Below are positions 39,393-51,060 of a stretch of DNA of 64,000 bases, piece after piece. The translations under genes and the position numbers were made by a program. Positions within the stretch are counted from its first letter, which is position 1. Each line of letters begins with the position of its first letter. Origin of the DNA: Ptiloglossa arizonensis (taxonomy: Eukaryota > Arthropoda > Insecta > Hymenoptera > Colletidae). Below the pieces are notes generated by a model, which saw only the letters and a list, made by a program, of their open reading frames with translations, was not told the DNA's origin and did not search any database. The stretch is from contig NW_027478892.1 of the NCBI RefSeq assembly GCF_051014685.1, positions 334,097-398,096 on the forward strand. Reading direction: 5' to 3'.

Positions 39393-42367
39393 TGCGGATT
39401 GGTCAATCCGTTCGCGAGATACGGCAGTTTGGAGGTAAGAACCACTTGAGAAACACAAACTTTTCACAGTTCTGATGCTCGAAACGAATAACTAGAACGG
39501 CCCAGAGGAAAAGTGCGCATACCGTTGTAATCGGGCGAGTTTCTACTTTCAAATGCAACAGAAATTTTGCGGATTAATCAATCCGTTCGCGAGATATGGC
39601 AGTTTGGAGATATGAAACGCTTTAGAAACGCAAAATTTTCGCAGTTCTGGTGCTCGAAACGAATAACTGGAACGGTCTAGGGGAAAACTACACATACTGT
39701 TGTAATCAGGCGAGTTTCTACTTTCAAATGCAACAGAAATTTTGCGGATTGGTCAATCCGTTCGCGAGATATGGCAGTTTGGAGGTAAGAACCACTTGAG
39801 AAACTCAAAATTTTCGCAGTTCTGATGCTCGAAACGAATAACTAGAACGGCCCAGAGGAAAAGTGCGCATACCGTTGTAATCGGGCGAGTTTCTACTTTC
39901 AAATGCAACAGAAATTTTGCGGATTGATCAATCCGTTCGCGAGATATGGCCGTTTGGATGTAAGAAACGCTTGAGAAACTCAAAATTTTCGCAGTTCTGA
40001 TGCTCGAAACGAATAACTAGAACGGCCTAGGGGAAAAGTCCGCATGCCGTTGTAATCGGCCGAGCTTCTACTTTCAGAAGCAACAGAAATTTTGCGGATT
40101 GGTCAATCCGTTCGCGAGATATGGCAGTTTGGAGGTAAGAACCACTTGAGAAACACAAACTTTTCACAGTTCTGATGCTCGAAACGAATAACTAGAACGG
40201 CCCAGAGGAAAAGTGCGCATACCGTTGTAATCGGGCGAGTTTCTACTTTCAAATGCAACAGAAATTTTGCGGATTAATCAATCCGTTCGCGAGATATGGC
40301 AGTTTGGAGATATGAAACGCTTTAGAAACGCAAAATTTTCGCAGTTCTGGTGCTCGAAACGAATAACTGGAACGGTCTAGGGGAAAACTACACATACTGT
40401 TGTAATCAGGCGAGTTTCTACTTTCAAATGCAACAGAAATTTTGCGGATTGGTCAATCCGTTCGCGAGATATGGCAGTTTGGAGGTAAGAACCACTTGAG
40501 AAACTCAAAATTTTCGCAGTTCTGATGCTCGAAACGAATAACTAGAACGGCCCAGAGGAAAAGTGCGCATACCGTTGTAATCGGGCGAGTTTCTACTTTC
40601 AAATGCAACAGAAATTTTGCGGATTGATCAATCCGTTCGCGAGATATGGCCGTTTGGATGTAAGAAACGCTTGAGAAACTCAAAATTTTCGCAGTTCTGA
40701 TGCTCGAAACGAATAACTAGAACGGCCTAGGGGAAAAGTCCGCATGCCGTTGTAATCGGCCGAGTTTCTACTTTCAGAAGCAACAGAAATTTTGCGGATT
40801 GGTCAATCCGTTCGCGAGATATGGCAGTTTGGAGGTAAGAAACGCTTGAGAAACTCAAAATTTTCGCAGTTCTGGTGCTCGAAACGAATAACTGGAACGG
40901 TCTAGGGGAAAACTACACATACTGTTGTAATCAGGCGAGTTTCTACTTTCAAATGCAACAGAAATTTTGCGGATTGGTCAATCCGTTCGCGAGATATGGC
41001 AGTTTGGAGGTAAGAAGCGCTTGAGAAACTCAAAATTTTCGCACTTCTGGTGCTCGAAACGAATAACTGGAACGTTCTAGGGGAAAACTACACATACTGT
41101 TGTAATCAGGCGAGTTTCTACTTTCAAATGCAACAGAAATTTTGCGGATTGGTCTATCCGTTCGCGAGATATGGCAGTTTGGAGGTAAGAAACGCTTGAG
41201 AAACTCAAAATTTTCGCAGTTCTGATGCTCGAAACGAATAACTAGAACGGCCCAGGGGAAAAGGGCGCATACCGTTGTAATCGGGCGATTTTCTACTTTC
41301 AAATGCAACAGAAATTTTGCGGATTGGTCAATCCGTTCGCGAGATATGGCAGTTTGGAGGTAAGAAGCGCTTGAGAAACTCAAAATTTTCGGAGTTCTGA
41401 TGATCGAAACGAATAACTAGAACGGCCCAGGGGAAAAGTGCGCATACCGTTGTAATCGGGCGAGTTTCTACTTTCAGATGCAACAGAAATTATGCGGATT
41501 GGTCAATCAGTTCGCGAGATATGGCCGTTTGGATGTAAGAAACGCTTGAGAAACTCAAAATTTTCGCAGTTCTGATGCTCGAAACGAATAACTAGAACGG
41601 CCTAGGGGAAAAGTGCGCATGCCGTTGTAATCGGGCGAGTTTCTACTTTCAGAAGCAACAGAAATTGTGCGGATTGGTCAATCCGTTCGCGAGATATGGC
41701 AGTTTGGAGGTAAGAAACGCTTGAGAAACTCAAAATTTTCGCAGTTCTGATGCTCGAAACGAATGACTAGAACGGCCTAGGGGAGAAGTACGCATACCGT
41801 TGTAATCGGGCGAGTTTCTACTTTCAGATGCAACAGAAATCATGCGGATTGGTCAATCCGTTCGCGAGATATGGCAGTTTGGAGGTAAGAAACGCTTGAG
41901 AAACTCAAAATTTTCGCAGTTCTGATGCTCGAAACGAATGACTAGAACGGCCTAGGGGAGAAGTAAGCATACCGTTGTAATCGGGCGAGTTTCTACTTTC
42001 AGATGCAACAGAAATCATGCGGATTGGTCAATCCGTTCGCGAGATATGGCAGTTTGGAGGTAAGAAACGCTTGAGAAACTCAAAATTTTCGCAGTTCTGA
42101 TGATCGAAACGAATAACTGGAACGGCCTAGGGGAAAACTACACATACCGTTGTAATCGGGCGAGTTTCTACTTTCAGGTGCAACAGAAATTATGCGGATT
42201 GGTCAATCCGTTCGCGAGATATGGCAGTTTGGAGGTAAGAAGCGCTTGAGAAACTCAAAATTTTCGCAGTTCTGATGATCGAAACGAATAACTGGAACGG
42301 CCTAGGGGAAAACTACACATACCGTTGTAATCGGGCGAGTTTCTACTTTCAGGTGCAACAGAAATTA
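39393..42367 (+). repeat. 2,975-bp tandem duplication, copy 2
   Basis: This is the second copy of 36,418-39,392. The join lies in 39,393-39,421: a monomer starting with the AGGTGCAACAGAAATTATGC type runs into a GATACGGCAG type. Private differences are 40,065 (C in GAGCTTC) and 41,264 (G in AAGGGCGC). Confidence 0.87.
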
Positions 42368-44295
42368 TGCGGATTGGTCAATCCGTTCGCGAGATATGGC
42401 AGTTTGGAGGTAAGAAACGCTTCAGAAACTCAAAATTTTCGCAGTTCTGATGCTCGAAACGAATGACTAGAACGGCCTAGGGGAGAAGAACGCATACCGT
42501 TGTAATCGGGCGAGTTTCTACTTTCAGATGCAATAGAAATCATGCGGATTGGTCAATCCGTTCGCGAGATATGGCAGTTTGGAGGTAAGAACCACTTGAG
42601 AAACTCAAAATTTTCGCAGTTCTGATGCTCGAAACGAATAACTAAAACGGCCCAGAGGAAAAGTGCGCATACCGTTGTAATCGGGCGAGTTTCTACTTTC
42701 AAATGCAACAGAAATTTTGCGGATTGATCAATCCGTTCGCGAGATATGGCCGTTTGGATGTAAGAAACGCTTGAGAAACTCAAAATTTTCGCAGTTCTGA
42801 TGCTCGAAACGAATAACTAGAACGGCCTAGGGGAAAAGTCCGCATGCCGTTGTAATCGGCCGAGTTTCTACTTTCAGAAGCAACAGAAATTTTGCGGATT
42901 GGTCAATCCGTTCGCGAGATATGGCAGTTTGGAGGTAAGAAACGCTTGAGAAACTCAAAATTTTCGCAGTTCTGGTGCTCGAAACGAATAACTGGAACGG
43001 TCTAGGGGAAAACTACACATACTGTTGTAATCAGGCGAGTTTCTACTTTCAAATGCAACAGAAATTTTGCGGATTGGTCAATCCGTTCGCGAGATATGGC
43101 AGTTTGGAGGTAAGAAGCGCTTGAGAAACTCAAAATTTTCGCAGTTCTGATGCTCGAAACGAATAACTGGAACGGCCTAGGGGAAAACTACACATACCGT
43201 TGTAATCGGGCGAGTTTCTACTTTCAGATGGAACTGAAATTATGCGGATTGGTCAATCATTTCGCGAGATATGGCCGTTTGGATGTAAGAAACGCTTGAG
43301 AAACTCAAAATTTTCGCAGTTCTGATGCTCGAAACGAATAACTAGAACGGCCTAGGGGAAAAGTCCGCATGCCGTTGTAATCGGGCGAGTTTCTACTTTC
43401 AAATGCAACAGAAATTTTGCGGATCGGTCAATCCGTTCGCGAGATATGGCAGTTTGGAGGTAAGAAACGCTTGAGAAACTCAAAATTTTCGCAGTTCTGG
43501 TGCTCGAAACGAATAACTGGAACGGTCTAGGAGAAAACTACACATACTGTTGTAATCAGGCGAGTTTCTACTTTCAAATGCAACAGAAATTTTGCGGATT
43601 GGTCAATCCGTTCGCGAGATATGGCAGTTTGGAGGTAAGAAGCGCTTGAGAAACTCAAAATTTTCGCACTTCTGGTGCTCGAAACGAATAACTGGAACGT
43701 TCTAGGGGAAAACTACACATACTGTTGTAATCAGGCGAGTTTCTACTTTCAAATGCAACAGAAATTTTGCGGATTGGTCAATCCGTTCGCGAGATATGGC
43801 AGTTTGGAGGTAAGAAACGCTTGAGAAACTCAAAATTTTCGCAGTTCTGATGCTCGAAACGAATAACTAGAACGGCCCAGGGGAAAAGTGCGCATGCCGT
43901 TGTAATCGGGCGAGTTTCTACTTTCAGAAGCAACAGAAATTTTGCGGATTGGTCAATCCGTTCGCGAGATATGGCAGTTTGGAGGTAAGAAACGCTTGAG
44001 AAACTCAAAATTTTCGCAGTTCTGATGCTCGAAACGAATGACTAGAACGGCCTAGGGGAGAAGTACGCATACCGTTGTAATCGGGCGAGTTTCTACTTTC
44101 AGATGCAACAGAAATCATGCGGATTGGTCAATCCGTTCGCGAGATATGGCAGTTTGGAGGTAAGAAACGCTTGAGAAACTCAAAATTTTCGCAGTTCTGA
44201 TGATCGAAACGAATAACTGGAACGGCCTAGGGGAAAACTACACATACCGTTGTAATCGGGCGAGTTTCTACTTTCAGGTGCAACAGAAATTATGC
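42368..44295 (+). repeat. End of left domain, last in-register monomers
   Basis: These 11 monomers continue the left-domain types: the GAAGAACGCATACC type with CAATAGAAATCATGC, then CCAGAGGAAAAG, TCGGCCGAG, AGATGGAACTG, GGATCGGTC and the CGCACTTCTGG/CGTTCTAGGGG types. The order near 42,275-42,780 resembles 20,575-21,080 and 22,850-23,300. Private single-base changes include ACTAAAACGG near 42,643 and CTAGGAGAAAAC near 43,531. No other structure is seen. Confidence 0.75.
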
Positions 44296-47030
44296 GGATT
44301 GGTCAATCCGTTCGCGAGATATGGCAGTTTGGAGGTAAGAAACAATTGAGAAACTCAAATTTTCGCAGTTCTGATGCTCGAAACGATGACTAGAACGGCC
44401 TAGGGGAGAAGTACGCATACCGTTGTAATCGGGCGAGTTTCTACTTTCAGATGCAACAGAAATTATGCGGATTGGTCAATCAGTTCGCGAGATATGGCCG
44501 TTTGGATGTAAGAAACGCTTGAGAAACTCAAAATTTTCGCAGTTCTGATGCTCGAAACGAATAACTAGAACGGCCTAGGGGAAAAGTGCGCATGCCGTTG
44601 TAATCGGGCGAGTTTCTACTTTCAGAAGCCACAGAAATTTTGCGGATTGGTCAATCCGTTCGCGAGATATGGCAGTTTGGAGGTAAGAAACGCTTGAGAA
44701 ACTCAAAATTTTCGCAGTTCTGATGCTCGAAACGAATGACTAGAACGGCCCAGGGGAAAAGTGCGCACACCGTTGTAATCGGGCGAGTTTCTACTTTCAA
44801 ACGCAACAGAAATTTTGCGGATTGGTCAATCCGTTCGCGAGATATGGCAGTTTGGAGGTAAGAAACAATTGAGAAACTCAAAATTTTCGCAGTTCTGATG
44901 CTCGAAACGAATGACTAGAACGGCCTAGGGGAGAAGTACGCATACCGTTGTAATCGGGCGAGTTTCTACTTTCAGATGCAACAGAAATCATGCGGATTGG
45001 TCAATCCGTTCGCGAGATATGGCAGTTTGGAGGTAAGAAACGCTTTAGAAACTCAAAATTTTCGCAGTTTTATACTCGAAACGAATAACTAGAACGGCCC
45101 AGGGGAAAAGTGCGCATACCGTTTTAATCGGGCGAGTTTCTACTTTCAGGTGCAACAGAAATTATGCGGATTGGTCAATCAGTTCGCGAGATATGGCAGT
45201 TTGGATGTAAGAAACGCTTGAGAAACTCAAAATTTTCGCAGTTCTGATGATCGAAACGAATAACTGGAACGGCCTAGGGGAAAACTACACATACCGTTGT
45301 AATCGGGCGAGTTTCTACTTTCAGGTGCAACAGAAATTATGCGGATTGGTCAATCCGTTCGCGAGATATGGCAGTTTGGAGGTAAGAAGCGCTTGAGAAA
45401 CTCAAAATTTTCGCAGTTCTGATGATCGAAACGAATAACTGGAGCGGCCTAGGGGAAAACTACACATACCGTTGTAATCGGGCGAGTTTCTACTTTCAGG
45501 TGCAACAGAAATTATGCGGATTGGTCAATCAGTTCGCGAGATATGGCAGTTTGGAGGTAAGAAACGCTTGAGAAACTCAAAATTTTCGCAGTTCTGATGC
45601 TCGAAACGAATGACTAGAACGGCCTAGGGGAGAAGTACGCATACCGTTGTAATCGGGCGAGATTCTGCTTTCAGATGCAACAGAAATCATGCGGATTGGT
45701 CTATCCGTTCGCGAGATATGGCCGTTTGGATGTAAGAAACGCTTGAGAAACTCAAAATTTTCGCAGTTCTGATGCTCGAAACGAATAACTAGAACGGCCT
45801 AGGGGAAAAGTGCGCAAACCGTTGTAATTGGGCGAGTTTCTACTTTCAAATGCAACAGAAATTTTGCGGATTGGTCAATCCGTTCGCGAGATATGGCAGT
45901 TTGGAGGTAAGAAACGCTTGAGAAACTCAAAATTTTCGCAGTTCTGATGCTCGAAACGAATAACTAGAACGGCCCAGGGGAAAAGTGCGCACACCGTTGT
46001 AATCGGGCGAGTTTCTACTTTCAAACGCAACCGAAATTTTGCGGATTGGTCAATCCGTTCGCGAGATATGGCAGTTTGGATGTAAGAACCACTTGAGAAA
46101 CTCAAAATTTACGCAGTTCTGATGCTCGAAACGAATAACTGGAACGGCCTAGGGGAAAACTACACATACCGTTGTAATCGGGCGAGTTTCTACTTTCAGA
46201 TGCAACAGAAATTTTGCGGATTGGTCAATCCGTTCGCGAGATATGGCAGTTTGGAGGTAAGAAACGCTTGAGAAACTCAAAATTTTCGCAGTTCTGATGC
46301 TCGAAACGAATAACTAGAACGGCCCAGGGGAAAAGTGCGCATGCCGTTGTAATCGGGCGAGTTTCTACTTTCAGAAGCAACAGAAATTTTGCGGATTGGT
46401 CAATCCGTTCGCGAGATATGGCAGTTTGGAGGTAAGAAACGCTTGAGAAACTCAAAATTTTCGCAGTTCTGATGCTCGAAACGAATGACTAGAACGGCCT
46501 AGGGGAGAAGTACGTATACCGTTGTAATCGGGCGAGTTTCTACTTTCAGATGCAACAGAAATCATGCGGATTGGTCAATCCGTTCGCGAGATATGGCAGT
46601 TTGGAGGTAAGAAACGCTTGAGAAACTCAAAATTTTCGCAGTTCTGATGCTCGAAACGAATGACTAGAACGGCCCAGGGGAAAAGTGCGCACACCGTTGT
46701 AATCGGGCGAGTTTCTACTTTCAAACGCAACAGAAATTTTGCGGATTGGTCAATCCGTTCGCGAGATATGGCAGTTTGGAGGTAAGAAACAATTGAGAAA
46801 CTCAAAATTTTCGCAGTTCTGGTGCTCGAAACGAATAACTGGAACGGTCTAGGGGAAAACTACACATACTGTTGTAATCAGGCGAGTTTCTACTTTCAAA
46901 TGCAACAGAAATTTTGCGGAATGGTCAATCCGTTCGCGAGATATGGCAGTTTGGAGGTAAGAAACGCTGGAGAAAATCAAAATTTTCGCAGTTCTGATGC
47001 TCGAAACGAATGACTAGAACGGCCTAGGGG
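44296..47030 (+). repeat. Transition zone between left and right array domains
   Basis: The exact register ends here. The monomer at 44,296-44,468 is 173 bp because it lacks one A in the AAAATTTT tract and one A in CGAATGAC. Beyond it, left-type monomers (CTACACATACC types near 45,290, 45,470 and 46,150, and a CTACACATACTG type near 46,860) are interleaved with right-type features: AAACAATTGAG near 44,340, 44,870 and 46,790, and the shortened CAGTTTTATACTCG near 45,066. Short open frames of identical type recur at 43,778/46,225 (2,447 bp apart) and 44,651/46,575 (1,924 bp apart), so blocks here have been duplicated with different spacing. I read it as a recombined boundary between two independently homogenised arrays. 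Confidence 0.8.
46814..46990 (+). repeat. Isolated left-type monomer at the domain edge
   Basis: This unit carries the full left-domain signature (CTGGTGCTCG, GGTCTAGGGG, CTACACATACTGTTG, AATCAGGCGAG) with right-type neighbours on both sides. It has private changes: GCGGAATGGTC, which breaks the central dyad, and CGCTGGAGAAAATC. It is the last left-type monomer in the window and may be a decayed remnant of the old array edge. Confidence 0.75.
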
Positions 47031-50000
47031 AAAAGTGCGCAAACCGTTGTAATTGGGCGAGTTTCTACTTTCAAATGCAACAGAAATTTTGCGGATTGGT
47101 CAATCCGTTCGCGAGATATGGCAGTTTGGAGGTAAGAAACGCTTGAGAAACTCAAAATTTTCGCAGTTCTGATGCTCGAAACGAATGACTAGAACGGCCT
47201 AGGGGAGAAGTGCCAAACCGTTGTAATTGGGCGAGTTTCTACTTTCAGATGCAACAGAAATCATGCGGATTGGTCAATCCGTTCGCGAGATATGGCAGTT
47301 TGGAGGTAAGAAACGCTTGAGAAACTCAAAATTTTCGCAGTTCTGATGCTCGAAACGAATAACTAGAACGGCCCAGGGGAAAAGTGCGCACACCGTTGTA
47401 ATCGGGCGAGTTTCTACTTTCAAACGCAACCGAAATTTTGTGGATTGGTCAATCCGTTCGCGAGATATGGCAGTTTGGAGGTAAGAAACGCTTGAGAAAC
47501 TCAAAATTTTCGCAGTTCTGATGCTCGAAACGAATGACTAGAACGGCCTAGGGGAGAAGTACGCATACCGTTGTAATCGGGCGAGTTTCTACTTTCAGAT
47601 GCAACAGAAATCATGCGGATTGGTCAATCCGTTCGCGAGATATGGCAGTTTGGAGGTAAGAAACGCTTGAGAAACTCAAAATTTTCGCAGTTCTGATGCT
47701 CGAAACGAATAACTAGAACGGCCCAGGGGAAAAGTGCGCACACCGTTGTAATCGGGCGAGTTTCTACTTTCAAACGCAACCGAAATATTGTGGATTGGTC
47801 AATCCGTTCGCGAGATATGGCAGTTTGGAGGTAAGAACCACTTGAGAAACTCAAAATTTGCGCAGTTCTGATGCTCGAAACGAATAACTAGAACGGCCTA
47901 GGGGAGAAGTACGCATACCGTTGTAATCGGGCGAGATTCTACTTTCAGATGCAACAGAAATCATGCGGATTGGTCTATCCGTTCGCGAGATATGGCCGTT
48001 TGGATGTAAGAAACGCTTGAGAAACTCAAAATTTTCGCAGTTCTGATGCTCGAAACGAATAACTAGAACGGCCTAGGGGAAAAGTGCGCAAACCGTTGTA
48101 ATTGGGCGAGTTTCTACTTTCAAATGCAACAGAAATTTTGCGGATTGGTCAATCCGTTCGCGAGATATGGCAGTTTGGAGGTAAGAAACGCTTGAGAAAC
48201 TCAAAATTTTCGCAGTTCTGATGCTCGAAACGAATGACTAGAACGGCCTAGGGGAGAAGTGCCAAACCGTTGTAATGGGGCGAGTTTCTACTTTCAAATG
48301 CAACAGAAATCATGCGGATTGGTCAATCCGTTCGCGAGATATGGCAGTTTGGAGGTAAGAAACGCTTGAGAAACTCAAAATTTTCGCAGTTCTGATGCTC
48401 GAAACGAATAACTAGAACGGCCCAGGGGAAAAGTGCGCATACCGTTGTAATCGGGCGAGTTTCTACTTTCAGATGCAACAGAAATTTTGCGGATTGGTCA
48501 ATCCGTTCGCGAGATATGGCAGTTTGGAGGTAAGAAACGCTTGAGAAACTCAAAATTTTCGCAGTTCTGATGCTCGAAACGAATAACTAGAACGGCCTAG
48601 GGGAAAAATGCGCATGCCGTTGTAATCGGGCGAGTTTCTACTTTCAGAAGCAACAGAAATTTTGCGGATTGGTCAATCCGTTCGCGAGATATGGCAGTTT
48701 GGAGGTAAGAAACGCTTGAGAAACTCAAAATTTTCGCAGTTCTGATACTCGAAACGAATAACTAGAACGGCCCAGGGGAAAAGTGCGCACACCGTTGTAA
48801 TCGGGCGAGTTTCTACTTTCAAACGCAACAGAAATTTTGCGGATTGGTCAATCCGTTCGCGAGATGTGGCAGTTTGGAGGTAAGAACCACTTGAGAAACT
48901 CAAAATTTTCGCAGTTCTGATGCTCGAAACGAATAACTAGAACGGCCTAGGGGAAAAGTGCCAAACCGTTGTAATTGGGCGAGTTTCTACTTTCAGATGC
49001 AACAGAAATCATGCGGATTGGTCAATCCGTTCGCGAGATATGGCAGTTTGGAGGTAAGAAACGCTTTAGAAACTCAAAATTTTCGCAGTTTTATGCTCGA
49101 AACGAATAACTAGAACGGCCCAGGGGAAAAGTGCGCACACCGTTGTAATCGGGCGAGTTTCTACTTTCAGAAGCAACAGAAATTTTGCGGATTGGTCAAT
49201 CCGTTCGCGAGATATGGCAGTTTGGAGGTAAGAAACGCTTGAGAAACTCAAAATTTTCGCAGTTTTATGCTCGAAACGAATAACTAGAACGGCCCAGGGG
49301 AAAAGTGCGCAAACCGTTGTAATCGGGCGAGTTTCTACTTTCAGATGCAACAGAAATCATGCGGATTGGTCAATCCGTTCGCGAGATATGCCAGTTTGGA
49401 GGTAAGAAACGCTTTAGAAACTCAAAATTTTCGCAGTTTTATGCTCGAAACGAATAACTAGAACGGCCCAGGGGAAAAGTGCGCACACCGTTGTAATCGG
49501 GCGAGTTTCTACTTTCAAACGCAATAGAAATCTTGCGGATTGGTCAATCCGTTCGCGAGATATGGCAGTTTGGAGGTAAGAAACGCTTCAGAAACTCAAA
49601 ATTTTCGCAGTTCTGATGCTCGAAACGAATAACTAGAACGGCCCAGGGGAAAAGTGCGCATACCGTTGTAATCGGGCGAGTTTCTACTTTCAGATGCAAC
49701 AGAAATTTTGCGGATTGGTCAATCCGTTCGCGAGATATGGCAGTTTGGAGGTAAGAAACGCTTGAGAAACTCAAAATTTTCGCAGTTCTGATGCTCGAAA
49801 CGAATAACTAGAACGGCCTAGGGGAAAAATGCGCATGCCGTTGTAATCGCGCGAGTTTCTACTTTCAGAAGCAACAGAAATTTTGCGGATTGGTCAATCC
49901 GTTCGCGAGATATGGCAGTTTGGAGGTAAGAAACGCTTGAGAAACTCAAAATTTTCGCAGTTCTGATGCTCGAAACGAATAACTAGAACGGCCCAGGGGA

Positions 50001-51060
50001 AAAGTGCGCACACCGTTGTAATCGGGCGAGTTTCTACTTTCAAACGCAACAGAAATTTTGCGGATTGGTCAATCCGTTCGCGAGATGTGGCAGTTTGGAG
50101 GTAAGAACCACTTGAGAAACTCAAAATTTTCGCAGTTCTGATGCTCGAAACGAATAACTAGAACGGCCTAGGGGAAAAGTGCCAAACCGTTGTAATTGGG
50201 CGAGTTTCTACTTTCAGATGCAACAGAAATCATGCGGATTGGTCAATCCGATCGCGAGATATGGCAGTTTGGAGGTAAGAAACGCTTTAGAAACTCAAAA
50301 TTTTCGCAGTTTTATGCTCGAAACGAATAACTAGAACGGCCCAGGGGAAAAGTGCGCACACCGTTGTAATCGGGCGAGTTTCTACTTTCAGAAGCAACAG
50401 AAATTTTGCGGATTGGTCAATCCGTTCGCGAGATATGGCAGTTTGGAGGTAAGAAACGCTTGAGAAACTCAAAATTTTCGCAGTTCTGATACTCGAAACG
50501 AATAACTAGAACGGCCCAGGGGAAAAGTGCGCACACCGTTGTAATCGGGCGAGTTTCTACTTTCAAACGCAACAGAAATTTTGCGGATTGGTCAATCCGT
50601 TCGCGAGATATGGCAGTTTGGAGGTAAGAAACGCTTGAGAAACTCAAAATTTTCGCAGTTCTGATGCTCGAAACGAATAACTAGAACGGCCCAGGGGAAA
50701 AGTGCGCATACCGTTGTAATTGGGCGAGTTTCTACTTTCAGATGCAACAGAAATCATGCGGATTGGTCAATCCGTTCGCGAGATATGGCAGTTTGGAGGT
50801 AAGAAACGCTTTAGAAACTCAAAATTTTCGCAGTTTTATGCTCGAAACGAATAACTAGAACGGCCCAGGGGAAAAGTACGCACACCGTTGTAATCGGGCG
50901 AGTTTCTACTTTCAAACGCAATAGAAATCTTGCGGATTGGTCAATCCGTTCGCGAGATATGGCAGTTTGGAGGTAAGAAACGCTTGAGAAACTCAAAATT
51001 TTCGCAGTTCTGATGCTCGAAACGAATAACTAGAACGGCCCAGGGGAAAAGTGCGCATAC

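Larger units (their letters stand above)
1246..44295 (+). repeat. Left array domain, exact 175-bp register
   Basis: Monomer starts at 1,246, 1,421, 2,121 and so on to 44,296 differ by whole multiples of 175: 43,050 bp, or 246 monomers, with no net length change. The domain uses a characteristic monomer set. One type carries CTGGTGCTCG with GGTCTAGGGG and CTACACATACTGTTG plus AATCAGGCGAG. Another has GGGGAGAAGTACGCATACC with AAATCATGCGG. Another has AAGTCCGCATGCCG with TCGGCCGAG and AGAAGCAAC. A further type carries AGATGGAACTG with CAATCATTTCG. Types are not in simple alternation; their order is conserved in blocks listed separately as duplications. Confidence 0.93.

Noticed and set aside
44340..44390. 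Gene or element insertion at the register break
   Set aside because: The break is explained by two missing A bases in one monomer; no foreign sequence is present.
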